Part shown: one piece after another, positions 9,352 to 16,803 of the stretch | Position numbering within the stretch: position 1 is the first letter of the stretch | How the letters are laid out: every line of letters begins with the position of its first letter | Source of the DNA: Klenkia marina | GTDB lineage: Bacteria > Actinomycetota > Actinomycetes > Mycobacteriales > Geodermatophilaceae | DNA length: 64,000 nucleotides | Assembly: GCF_900101025.1 (NCBI RefSeq) | Contig: NZ_FMUH01000005.1 | Location: 328,880 to 392,879 of the forward strand | Direction: 5' to 3' | Position numbers and translations under genes: made by a program | The notes under the pieces: model-generated | Database searches by the model: none | What the model was told of the DNA's origin: nothing | Seen by the model: the letters and a program-made list of their open reading frames with translations, nothing else

Positions 9352-10646
9352 CGCCGGCGCACCCGGCTGAGCACCGCGGTGTAGAGCGGGGTGAGGACGA
9401 CGCCGTCACCGGCCAGCCGGTCGCGCAGCCGGCGGCGGTGGGTCCACACCCCGACCAGCCCGACGGCCCAGAACAGGTACTGCACGGCGAAGGCCGCCTT
9501 GAACGAGCCGAGGTCGTAGGCGGTGGAGGAGCCGGGGGTGGTCGCGTCGAGCACGGCGCCCACCGCCAGCACGGTGAGCAGCGAGGCGACGAACCCGCCG
9601 ATGTTGACCACCCCGGTGGCGCTGCCCAGCCGGTGGGCCGGGTTCCAGGTGCGGGCGTAGTCGAAACCGATCATCGAGCCGGGCCCGTTGGTCGCCAGGA
9701 CCACCACCAGGACGACGAGCAGCCACAGCGGCGCCCGCCCGGGCCACAGCAGCACGACCGTCCAGGCCGTGGTCGTGGCGCCGGCGATGCCGAACACCAG
9801 CACCGACCGGCGCAGCGGCCAGCGCCCGCACAGCGCCCCCAGCAACGGGCCCACGCCCATGCCGACCACCACCAGCAGGGTGAGCAGGCCGGCCGCCGTC
9901 CCCGGGGAGAGGCCCTGGCCCAGCACGAGGAACGGGAACCCCCACAGGAGGGCGAAGACGGTGCCGGAGAACTGGGTCACCAGGTGCGTGTAGAGCCCGA
10001 TGCGGGTGCCCGACTCGTGCCAGGCCCCGGCGAGGTTCTGCCAGATCTCGGCCCACCCCGCGGTCGGCGTCACCGGTGTGCCGGACGGGGCGTCGCGCAG
10101 CGCGACCAGCACCAGGACGGCGACCAGCACGCCCAGGGCGGCCGCCCCGGTGAAGGTGGCGGCCCAGGAGGTGCGGTGCAGCGCCTGCACCAGCGGGTAG
10201 GCGGCCGCGATCTGCCCGACCTGGCCGAGGATGCCGGTGAGCTGGGTGATCACCGGCACGGTGGGGCCGCTGAACCAGAGCGTCACCACCCGCAGCACGC
10301 TGATGAAGGTCATCGCGTCACCGGCGCCGACCAGCACCCGCGCCCCGACCGCCGTCGGCACGTCGGTGGCCACCGCCAGCAGCAGCTGGCCGGCGGCCAT
10401 CGTGAGCGCCCCGGCGACCACCATCGTGCGCGAGCCGAACCGGTCCAGCGCGATGCCGACGGGCACCTGGAGGCCGGCGTAGACCGCCAGCTGCAGCACC
10501 AGGAAGAGGCTGACCGCCGAGGCGCCGGCCGAGAAGCGCTCCTGGGCGTCGACGGCGGCCACCCCGAGCGACCCGCGGTGGAAGACCGCGACCGCGTAGG
10601 CGAGCAACCCGACCAGCCACACGACGTAGGCACGGCGGGAGTCCAC
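9348..10646 (-). CDS. MFS transporter
   Basis: 432 residues with about 12 hydrophobic helices. Helix 1 begins 'YVVWLVGLLAYAVAVFHRGS'; the loop-2/3 MFS signature appears as 'GIALDRFGSRTMVVAG', and 'GAGDAMTFISVLRVVTLWF' follows in helices 4-5. A second related signature is near 'GPLLGALCGRWPLRRSVLV'. The sequence resembles a broad group of actinobacterial MFS permeases annotated as nitrate/nitrite or sugar-phosphate-like porters, but no substrate residue is diagnostic. It is the first gene of a two-gene unit with the methyltransferase. The substrate and direction of transport are unknown. Confidence 0.88.
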   Translation of the reverse strand: MDSRRAYVVWLVGLLAYAVAVFHRGSLGVAAVDAQERFSAGASAVSLFLVLQLAVYAGLQVPVGIALDRFGSRTMVVAGALTMAAGQLLLAVATDVPTAVGARVLVGAGDAMTFISVLRVVTLWFSGPTVPVITQLTGILGQVGQIAAAYPLVQALHRTSWAATFTGAAALGVLVAVLVLVALRDAPSGTPVTPTAGWAEIWQNLAGAWHESGTRIGLYTHLVTQFSGTVFALLWGFPFLVLGQGLSPGTAAGLLTLLVVVGMGVGPLLGALCGRWPLRRSVLVFGIAGATTTAWTVVLLWPGRAPLWLLVVLVVVLATNGPGSMIGFDYARTWNPAHRLGSATGVVNIGGFVASLLTVLAVGAVLDATTPGSSTAYDLGSFKAAFAVQYLFWAVGLVGVWTHRRRLRDRLAGDGVVLTPLYTAVLSRVRRR

Positions 10647-10748
10647 GGTTCAGGATGACACCGGCCGCCCCGCGGTTGTTCCCCCGGCCGGTGCGCGCCC
10701 GGAGCCGACGCTCCTCCGGGATGCCGGACGACGCCCGGGGACGGCAGG

Positions 10749-11426
10749 ATGGCCGGCGTGCGGGAGGAGCTGGGGCGGGTGAGCGGACCGCACGGGGAGG
10801 TCGCCCTGTGGCGGCGCACCGCCGACGACGGCGCCGCGGTCACCGAGCTGGTCGTCGACGGCGTCTTCGCGATGGACGACGTCGACACCTCCACCGAGCG
10901 GGCCCTGGCGACCGAGGCCCTGGCCCGGGTCGACGGCGCCGAGCTGGCCGTCCTGGTCGGCGGCCTCGGGCTGGGGTGGACCGCCGCGTCCGTCCTCGCC
11001 TCGCCAGGAGTGGCCGAGGTGGTGGTCGTGGAGCTGGAGGACGCGCTGCTCCGGTGGGCCGCCACCGGTCTGCTGCCGGGGCTGCCCAGCATCTCCGACC
11101 CGCGGCTGGACCTCGTCGCCGGGGACGTCGCCTGCGCCTTCGAGCCCGACCGCTACGACGCGGTGCTCCTCGACGTCGACAACGGACCCGACTTCCTGGT
11201 GCACGGCACCAACGCCGGGCTCTACGGCGCCCCCGGGCTGGCCCGGGCACTGGCGGCGGTGCGCCCGGGCGGGGTGCTGGCCATCTGGTCGGCCGACCCC
11301 TCCCCCACCCTGCTGGCACGGCTGGCGCAGCTGCCCGACGCGGTCGACGCAGAGCAGCTCGTGCTCCCCGTCGAGCGCGACGGCCGCGTCTTCGAGTACG
11401 CGGTCCTCCTCGTGCGCCGCAACTGA
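10749..11426 (+). CDS. Spermidine synthase-like methyltransferase-fold protein
   Basis: 225 residues of the spermidine/spermine synthase fold: a beta-hairpin N-terminus ('GEVALWRRTADDGAAV'), 'LVGGLGLGWTAASVL' as nucleotide motif I, an acidic residue ('VVVELEDALLRW') at the next strand, 'RYDAVLLDVDNGPDFLV' and 'VLAIWSADP'. The catalytic Asp typical of true spermidine synthases is not clearly kept, and such free-standing actinobacterial proteins are often not polyamine enzymes. The ATG at 10749 follows a short G-rich region; the true start could be the GTG 9 bases later. It diverges from the MFS gene. Confidence 0.8.
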   Translation: MAGVREELGRVSGPHGEVALWRRTADDGAAVTELVVDGVFAMDDVDTSTERALATEALARVDGAELAVLVGGLGLGWTAASVLASPGVAEVVVVELEDALLRWAATGLLPGLPSISDPRLDLVAGDVACAFEPDRYDAVLLDVDNGPDFLVHGTNAGLYGAPGLARALAAVRPGGVLAIWSADPSPTLLARLAQLPDAVDAEQLVLPVERDGRVFEYAVLLVRRN

Positions 11427-11430
11427 CTGC

Positions 11431-11445
11431 GTAAACCAGGTTTAC
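11431..11445. promoter_or_regulatory. 15-bp palindrome, likely operator for the small gene pair
   Basis: GTAAACC-A-GGTTTAC is a perfect inverted repeat with 7-base arms around one base, AT-rich against a GC-rich background. It begins 4 bases after the stop of the spermidine-synthase-like gene and lies 30 bases before the ATG at 11476, where a repressor or activator would act. Too short to be a strong terminator. Confidence 0.55.
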
Positions 11446-11475
11446 CGCCCGACCGCGGCGGACACCTGCCCCAGC

Positions 11476-11694
11476 ATGACCGCACCGAACGACACCACCG
11501 AGACCCGCACCTTCGCCGACCTGGGCAAGGAGATGTGGTCCTACCTCACCGGCAAGGGCGCCGCCATCAACTACGAGTTCGTCGACATGACCGTCGAGGT
11601 GCCCCGCGAGATCGGCGCCGACGCGCCCCGCGCCACCTGGAAGCTCAACGGCACGCTGCGCATCACCACCGCCGAGGGCGTCTCGCAGGGATGA
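11476..11694 (+). CDS. Conserved small protein of unknown function (72 aa)
   Basis: 72 residues, no signal peptide or membrane segment. The core 'LGKEMWSYLTGKGAAINYEF' and 'DMTVEVPREIG', followed by 'ATWKLNGTLRITT', is a pattern I associate with small conserved actinobacterial proteins of unknown role. Predicted secondary structure is one helix followed by beta strands. The gene sits behind the palindrome at 11431 and overlaps the next gene by ATGA. Codon use is like its neighbours, so it is a genuine gene. Function not recognised. Confidence 0.75.
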   Translation: MTAPNDTTETRTFADLGKEMWSYLTGKGAAINYEFVDMTVEVPREIGADAPRATWKLNGTLRITTAEGVSQG

Positions 11695-12140
11695 CCGACC
11701 GCCTCGTCGTCCGGGCCGACCTCGAGGTGGTCGTCGGTGCCGTGACTGCCAGGCTCACCGGCGACGGGTCGGACCTCGTCCTCGCCGCGACGGACCCGCT
11801 CGCCCTGTGGCGGGCCGTCGTCGGCACACCGTGGCCGGCCGGGGCGACCCTGCGCCCCGGCCGCGCCGCGGTGGGCCGGCTCGGCACCGACCTCGCCCGG
11901 CACGGCCTCCACCTCGACGTCACCGGCCCCCAGGGCCGGGTGGTCGAACTGGGCGCGGGGGTCTCCTCCCCCGTCGGACGGGCGCTCACCGGCTCCCCCG
12001 CCGTCCGCCCGGGCACACCGCGCACCGTCGCGGCCACCGTGGCCGCGACCTCCGGGGCCGGACGACGTCCGGCCCTCCGGGTCTGTTGGGCAGCCGCCGC
12101 CCTGGCCGCGGTGCTCTGGGCGGTCCGCCGCCGTCGCTGA
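11691..12140 (+). CDS. Hypothetical protein with C-terminal membrane anchor
   Basis: 149 residues. Residues 1-95 form a beta-rich region ('LVVRADLEVVVGAVTARLTG'); the C-terminus has one hydrophobic helix ('VCWAAAALAAVLWAV') followed by RRRR, which suggests a tail anchor with the body facing out or in depending on the Arg cluster (the cluster favours a cytoplasmic C-terminus). The ATG overlaps the previous gene's stop, giving coupled translation with the 72-residue protein. No family was recognised. The pair may form a small membrane-associated complex (inference). Confidence 0.7.
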   Translation: MTDRLVVRADLEVVVGAVTARLTGDGSDLVLAATDPLALWRAVVGTPWPAGATLRPGRAAVGRLGTDLARHGLHLDVTGPQGRVVELGAGVSSPVGRALTGSPAVRPGTPRTVAATVAATSGAGRRPALRVCWAAAALAAVLWAVRRRR

Positions 12141-12159
12141 CCGTCGCCACGGCTCGACC

Positions 12160-12624
12160 TCAGCCGCTCGCGGCGATGTCGGCCAGCCACTCCTCCGCTG
12201 CGCCGAGCAGCGTCCCGACGGTGACGTCGAGCGGCACCCCGCCGCCCACCTGCTCCGCCGTGACCGGGTCGGTCCACGCGGCCGGCCCGGTCAGGTGCAC
12301 CCGCAGCAGCCGTCGGTCCCCCCGGGCGTCGTCCAGCACCCAGGACAGCGTCGGGTCCGCGGCCAGCAACCCGGTGCCCAGCAGCCCGCCGGGTCGCTCG
12401 GCCACCGCCCGCAACCAGGAGCCGAGCTGGTTGCCCTCCCACGGCGTCAGGCACGGCTCACGGAACACCCACCCCCGGCCGTCCGCGGTGCGCACCTCGC
12501 CGCGCACCAGCAACCAGGTCTGCGCCCAGTCCGCCCGGTCCAGCTCGACCGCCCGCACCTCCACCGCCTGCCGACGCAGCACCCGCAGGTCCAGCCACGC
12601 CCCGTCGGCCGACGCGAGTCTCAT
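12160..12624 (-). CDS. Immunity-like protein (WapI-type family, tentative)
   Basis: 154 residues rich in Trp, including 'WAQTWLLVRGEVRTADGRGW', 'FREPCLTPWEG', 'LGSWLRAVAE' and 'PTLSWVLDDARGDRRLLRV'. This arrangement resembles the WapI-type immunity family, which is widespread in actinobacteria without a linked toxin. No signal peptide or membrane segment is seen. It is the last gene of a three-gene overlapping set (pentapeptide, ankyrin, this one), its ATG overlapping the ankyrin gene's stop. No toxin gene is visible nearby, so a protective role is only a suggestion. Family assignment is from memory of motif layout, not a search. Confidence 0.6.
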   Translation of the reverse strand: MRLASADGAWLDLRVLRRQAVEVRAVELDRADWAQTWLLVRGEVRTADGRGWVFREPCLTPWEGNQLGSWLRAVAERPGGLLGTGLLAADPTLSWVLDDARGDRRLLRVHLTGPAAWTDPVTAEQVGGGVPLDVTVGTLLGAAEEWLADIAASG

Positions 12625-13013
12625 CCCGGGCGCCGGTCGAGCAGCGCGGTCATGTCCGCGAGCCCGAAGAACGCCGCGGTCTCCCGTGCACTGGGCGAGC
12701 CGTGGTCGGGGTCGGCCCCGGCGTCGAGCAGCGCGGTCACCGACGGCACCGACCGCCGGAACACCGCGGCCGCCAGGGCGGTCTGCCCGCGGTCGTTGAC
12801 CCGTGCGTGGTCGGCCCCCAGCTGCAGCAGCCGCACGACGGTGGCCGGGTGGTCGCGGTACGCCGCCAGGATCAGCAGGGTGTCGCCGGAACCGTTGGTG
12901 AGGTTCGCCGGCACCCCGGCCGACACGTACTCCGCCACCTCGTCGGTGGCCCCGCTGCGGGCCAGGTCGAACACCCGCCCGGCGAGGGCGACGACGTCGG
13001 GGTCCGTGCTCAC
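12621..13013 (-). CDS. Ankyrin-repeat protein
   Basis: 130 residues comprising about three ankyrin repeats: 'GDTLLILAAYRDHPATVVRL', 'LGADHARVNDRGQTALAAAV' and 'SVTALLDAGADPDHG', with capping helices at each end. Ankyrin repeats are protein-binding scaffolds. The GTG start overlaps the pentapeptide gene's stop and the gene's own stop overlaps the next start, so all three products are made together. No signal peptide; probably cytoplasmic. The small size fits an adaptor or an immunity/antitoxin-like partner rather than an enzyme. Confidence 0.88.
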   Translation of the reverse strand: MSTDPDVVALAGRVFDLARSGATDEVAEYVSAGVPANLTNGSGDTLLILAAYRDHPATVVRLLQLGADHARVNDRGQTALAAAVFRRSVPSVTALLDAGADPDHGSPSARETAAFFGLADMTALLDRRPG

Positions 13014-13837
13014 GGCGCACCCCCCGTCCAGTGCGCCGGGCGCGGCACGCCGACGTCGAGCCGGGTGACCCGGTCGCCGACTGCGGCCTCCAGCTGCGCC
13101 GAGGTCACGAACAGCGCGCCGCGCAGGTCGGCGCCGCCCAGCCGGGCCCCCCGCAGATCGGCGCCGGTGAGGTCGGCCAGCCGCAGGTCCGCCCGCCGCA
13201 GGTCGGCACCCAGCAGCACCGCCCCGCGCAGCGAGGCGCCGCGCAGGTCCGCCCCGGCGAGCGCGCCACCCACCAGGTCCGCCCCCCGCAGGTCGCGGGG
13301 CCGGGCCACCGAGCGCCGGGCGTGCTCGCTGGCCCGGGTCAGCAGCCCGTTCACCTGGGCCCGCACGGCCCCGACCGGCTCCTCCCGCAGCTGCTCGACG
13401 TCGCCGGCCACCCGTCGGGCCAGCTCGTCGTCGGCGCGGGCCAGCTGCCCGGCCAGACCCCCGGGCAGGTCCAGGGCGCGCGCCGCACGGACCAACCAGC
13501 GCAGCTCCTGCAGCGCCCGCACCACCGGGAACACGGTGGCCACCTGGTGCAGCTCGGCCCGGTCACCCCGGTCCAGACCGGGCCACACGTGCTGCGTGAC
13601 GTGCTGGCCGGCCCCGAAGCAGTCGTAGACCACGCACCCCGGGAAGCCCCGCTCACGCAGCACGGGGTGGATGCCGCAGCGGTCGTCGGCCCCGAGGTTG
13701 GGGCACGCCGTCTCGGCGGGCTTGTCCAGGGCGAAGTCCGCGCCCCGGGAGAAGGCGGGGACGACGCAGCACAACGCCGCGCACCGGCTGCAGTCGGCAC
13801 GCAGGTCGTCGACGACCACCCTGTTCACCGGGGCCAC
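13010..13837 (-). CDS. Cys-cluster and pentapeptide-repeat protein
   Basis: 275 residues in three parts. Residues 10-75 carry a Cys-rich cluster ('CSRCAALCCVVPAF', 'CPNLGADDRCGIHP', 'CVVYDCFGAG'), eight or more Cys likely to bind a metal or Fe-S centre. Residues 80-175 are helical. Residues 180-245 are pentapeptide repeats of the A(D/N)LxG type, such as 'GADLRGASLRGAVLLGADLR', forming a right-handed quadrilateral helix. Proteins with this layout occur in other actinobacteria. It heads a three-gene overlapping set. The start is one of GTG 13837, 13828 or 13819; the longest was kept. Function unknown; DNA-gyrase protection, as in Qnr/MfpA, is possible but the Cys domain is not part of those proteins. 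Confidence 0.85.
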   Translation of the reverse strand: MAPVNRVVVDDLRADCSRCAALCCVVPAFSRGADFALDKPAETACPNLGADDRCGIHPVLRERGFPGCVVYDCFGAGQHVTQHVWPGLDRGDRAELHQVATVFPVVRALQELRWLVRAARALDLPGGLAGQLARADDELARRVAGDVEQLREEPVGAVRAQVNGLLTRASEHARRSVARPRDLRGADLVGGALAGADLRGASLRGAVLLGADLRRADLRLADLTGADLRGARLGGADLRGALFVTSAQLEAAVGDRVTRLDVGVPRPAHWTGGAP

Positions 13838-13865
13838 CCCGCTGCGGTCCGCCGTCGGGGGTCGT

Positions 13866-14618
13866 TCACCGGGCCACGCGGTCGGTCAGCCCCAGCACGT
13901 GCTCCCACGCGTCGTCGCAGGCCGCGGCCCACTCGGCGAACCCGCGGTCGAAGAACGAGTGCGGCGCCCCGTCGTAGACCGGGGCGTCGACGTCGGCGCC
14001 GGCGGCCCGCATGCGGTCGGCCAGGGCGAGCTGGTCCTCGACCGGGGTGGCCGAGTCGGCCCCGGCGATGAGCATGACGGTGGGCAGCGCGGCGCGGTCG
14101 GCGGCCTCGCCCACCCGACCGGGCTGACCGTAGAAGCCGGCGCACCCGGCCAGGTCGACGCCTCCCGCGGCCAACCGCCAGGCGTGGCTGCCGCCCAGGC
14201 AGAAGCCGACCACCACCACCGGGAGGTCGGGGGACGTGCGCGAGCGCAGGTAGGCGACGGCTGCGGCGACGTCGGCGTCGACCCCCTCGTCGGTCATGAG
14301 GGGGACGTGCGCGCCCCAGTCGAAGTCCTCCTCGCGGGTGCCGGTGGCCGGCCGCCCGGCGGTGCGGCCGAACCAGTCGACCGCGACCGCCGGCAGACCC
14401 GCCTCGGCGAACCGCTCGGCCAGGGCCACGTAGAAGGGGTGCAGGCCCCGGACGTCGGGCAGCACGACGACGCCGGCCCGGGCGGGTGCGGCCGGGGCGG
14501 CGAACGCGGCGGAGAACTCGGTGCCGTCGGCGGAGGCCAGCGCCAGGGTGCCGCGCTCGGCGACGTCACCGGCGGGACGGGGCGCGGCGGGTGGGCGACT
14601 GTCGTGGCTGTGGCACAT
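13866..14618 (-). CDS. Dienelactone hydrolase family protein
   Basis: 250 residues, alpha/beta-hydrolase of dienelactone hydrolase type. The nucleophile elbow is 'GFCLGGSHAW' with Cys, the acid is the Asp of 'AGADSATPVEDQ' and the base is the His of 'YDGAPHSFFD', a complete Cys-Asp-His triad. 'VVVLPDVRGLHPFY' is the usual N-terminal strand. Substrate may be a lactone or ester; such enzymes are common outside catechol pathways. The ATG at 14618 opens with a His/Cys-containing 'MCHSHDS' start. It is 28 bases before the pentapeptide gene on the same strand and may share its transcript. Confidence 0.9.
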   Translation of the reverse strand: MCHSHDSRPPAAPRPAGDVAERGTLALASADGTEFSAAFAAPAAPARAGVVVLPDVRGLHPFYVALAERFAEAGLPAVAVDWFGRTAGRPATGTREEDFDWGAHVPLMTDEGVDADVAAAVAYLRSRTSPDLPVVVVGFCLGGSHAWRLAAGGVDLAGCAGFYGQPGRVGEAADRAALPTVMLIAGADSATPVEDQLALADRMRAAGADVDAPVYDGAPHSFFDRGFAEWAAACDDAWEHVLGLTDRVAR

Positions 14619-14666
14619 GCCCCGTTCCTACCCCCGGTGCCGCCCGTCCGCCGGGTCGGGGGGACC

Positions 14667-15200
14667 TCAGGTGTCGGACGCGTCGTCCTGCCGCTCGGCC
14701 CGGCCGCCGAACACCTCGGCGGCGTGCTGCCGACGGGCCTCACCCAGCCACCGGTGCTGCCGGTCGGCCTGCTCGACCAGCCGGGTGACGAGACCGGCGT
14801 CGATGCGGTTGTCGACCTCCGACAGCCCCAGCAGGGTCTCGAACCCGGCGCGCTTGAGCAGCACCGCGCCGGTGAGGAACTCGAACTCGATGACCGTGCT
14901 CAGCGGCGAGCGCCCCAGGCGGCCGTCGGGCTTGAGCCGGGAGAGCTTCTCGGCCACCCGCACCACCAGCTGCTTCACGCGGTTGGGCCGGATGCCCACC
15001 GCGGTCATCGTGGCGGCCAGGGCCGCGCGCTCCTCCTGCAGCTCGGCGAGCAGCTCGCGCAGCTGCGGCTCGTAGGCGTCGTCGACGTGGTGGTCCAGCA
15101 TCCGCCGGACCAGCCCGATGCCGCCCGCGGACGCCGCGAGGTGGTCGTTGCAGTAGATGCGCAGGGCGTCGCCGTCCACGGTGGTGTCCACGCGGTCCAT
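14667..15200 (-). CDS. Conserved helical protein of unknown function
   Basis: 177 residues, almost wholly helical, with 'RIYCNDHLAASAGGIGLVRR', 'ELLAELQEERAAL', 'VAEKLSRLKPDGRL', 'SPLSTVIEFEFLTGAVLLK' and 'LVEQADRQHRWLGEAR'. The layout (NDHLA motif, EExAL-type second helix, EKxxRLKxxGRL, a Glu-rich third helix, Gln-x-x-x-H in the last) suggests a ferritin-like four-helix bundle, though no clear di-iron set is provable. The ATG at 15200 was chosen as the first codon before the conserved block. It diverges from the HTH-MurA fusion across a 58-base gap containing a palindrome. Confidence 0.75.
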   Translation of the reverse strand: MDRVDTTVDGDALRIYCNDHLAASAGGIGLVRRMLDHHVDDAYEPQLRELLAELQEERAALAATMTAVGIRPNRVKQLVVRVAEKLSRLKPDGRLGRSPLSTVIEFEFLTGAVLLKRAGFETLLGLSEVDNRIDAGLVTRLVEQADRQHRWLGEARRQHAAEVFGGRAERQDDASDT

Positions 15201-15229
15201 CCTTGCGGCCCTCCGCCTCGTCCGCAGGC

Positions 15230-15245
15230 ATCTCACATCTGAGAT
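15230..15245. promoter_or_regulatory. ATCTCA-N4-TGAGAT palindrome, putative autoregulatory operator
   Basis: A perfect inverted repeat with 6-base arms and a 4-base centre lies between two divergent starts (15200 and 15259), 13 bases before the ATG of a protein with an N-terminal XRE-type HTH. Its size and position suit binding by a small HTH dimer and blocking of both promoters. The link to that HTH is inference. Confidence 0.55.
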
Positions 15246-15258
15246 ATCGTCGTCGCCG

Positions 15259-16803
15259 ATGTCCCTCACCGAAGAAGCCACCGGTCAGTCCCTGCGCCAG
15301 ATCGGCACGCTCGTCCGCGACGCGCGCCGCCACCACGGGCTGACCCAGACCCAGTTGGCCGAGCGGCTGGGCACGAGCCAGAGCGCGATCGCCCGCATCG
15401 AGCAGGGGGCGCAGAACCTCACCCTCGAGCTGCTCGGCCGGCTCTCCGCCGCCCTCGACAGCGAGCTCATCACCGTCGGCCGCGGCGGCCCGACCCACCT
15501 GCGGGTCACCGGCGCCCGGCCCCTGTCGGGCTCGGTGGTGGTCAAGAGCAGCAAGAACGCCGCCGTCGCGCTGCTGTGCGCCTCGCTGCTCAACCGCGGC
15601 ACCACGACGCTGCGCAACGTCGCCCGCATCGTCGAGGTCGAGCGCATCCTCGACGTGCTGCGCTCGATCGGCGTGCAGGCCACCTGGGACGCCGCCGGCA
15701 AGGACCTCACCATCGTCGTGCCCGCGGAGCTCGACCTGGCCGGCATCGACGCCGACGCCGCCCGGCGCACCCGCAGCATCATCATGTTCCTGGGCCCGCT
15801 CCTGCACCGCGAGCCCACCTTCGAGCTGCCCTACGCCGGCGGCTGCGACCTCGGCACGCGCACCATCGAGCCGCACATGATCGCGCTGCGCCCGTTCGGT
15901 CTCGAGATCGAGGCGCACGCCGGCGCCTACCACGCCCGGGTGGCCGCGCCCGAGGCCCGCGACCGCACCATCGTGCTGACCGAGCGCGGCGACACCGTCA
16001 CCGAGAACGCGCTGCTGGCCGCGGCCCGCCACGAGGGCACCACCACCATCCGCAACGCCAGCCCGAACTACATGGTCCAGGACCTCTGCCTCTACCTCGA
16101 GCTGCTCGGCGTGCGCATCGACGGCTTCGGCACCACCACCCTGGTCGTGCACGGCCGCGCCGAGCTCGACGCCGACGTCGACTACACCCCCAGCGAGGAC
16201 CCGGTCGAGGCCATGAGCCTGCTGACCGCGGGCATCGTGACCGGGTCCGAGCTCACGGTGCGCCGCGCGCCCATCGAGTTCCTGGAGATCGAGCTGGCCA
16301 TCCTCGGCGAGATGGGGCTGCGCTACGACCTCTCCCCCGAGTACCCCGCCGACAACGGCCGCACCCGGCTGGTGGACATCACCCTGCACCCCTCGACGCT
16401 CAAGGCGCCGATCGACAAGGTGCACCCGATGCCCTTCCCGGGCCTCAACATCGACAACCTGCCGTTCTTCGCGGTCATCGCGGCGACGGCCACCGGCGGC
16501 ACGCTCATCCACGACTGGGTCTACGACAACCGCGCGATCCACCTGTCCGACCTCACCCGGCTGGGCGCCGACGTGCGCCTGCTGGACCCGCACCGCGTGC
16601 TGGTCACCGGCCCCACCCACTGGTCGGCCGCCGAGATCGTCTGCCCGCCCGCGCTGCGCCCGGCGGTCTGCATCCTGCTGGCCATGCTGGCGTGCAAGGG
16701 CACCTCGGTGCTGCGCAACGTCGACATCATCGCCCGCGGCTACGAGCAGCTCTACGAACGGCTGGTCGAGATGGGCGCGCAGATCGAGGTCTTCAGCGAC
16801 TGA
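15259..16803 (+). CDS. XRE-type HTH domain fused to a MurA-like enolpyruvyl transferase
   Basis: 514 residues. Residues 12-70 form an XRE/Cro helix-turn-helix ('LTQTQLAERLGTSQSAIARI'). Residues about 82-514 are a UDP-N-acetylglucosamine 1-carboxyvinyltransferase-like domain: 'LSGSVVVKSSKNAAV' (Lys99-Asn100, matching MurA Lys22-Asn23), 'GGCDLGTRTIEPH' (Cys196, the position of the PEP-adduct Cys115), 'PFPGLNIDNLPF' (the Asp305 region) and 'PALRPAVCILLAM' (Arg397 region). All key catalytic residues appear kept. MurA itself is about 420 residues with no HTH. It may sense wall precursors and control its own gene. The ATG at 15259 lies just after the palindrome; RCC1-gene translation is coupled to its stop. 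Confidence 0.92.
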   Translation: MSLTEEATGQSLRQIGTLVRDARRHHGLTQTQLAERLGTSQSAIARIEQGAQNLTLELLGRLSAALDSELITVGRGGPTHLRVTGARPLSGSVVVKSSKNAAVALLCASLLNRGTTTLRNVARIVEVERILDVLRSIGVQATWDAAGKDLTIVVPAELDLAGIDADAARRTRSIIMFLGPLLHREPTFELPYAGGCDLGTRTIEPHMIALRPFGLEIEAHAGAYHARVAAPEARDRTIVLTERGDTVTENALLAAARHEGTTTIRNASPNYMVQDLCLYLELLGVRIDGFGTTTLVVHGRAELDADVDYTPSEDPVEAMSLLTAGIVTGSELTVRRAPIEFLEIELAILGEMGLRYDLSPEYPADNGRTRLVDITLHPSTLKAPIDKVHPMPFPGLNIDNLPFFAVIAATATGGTLIHDWVYDNRAIHLSDLTRLGADVRLLDPHRVLVTGPTHWSAAEIVCPPALRPAVCILLAMLACKGTSVLRNVDIIARGYEQLYERLVEMGAQIEVFSD

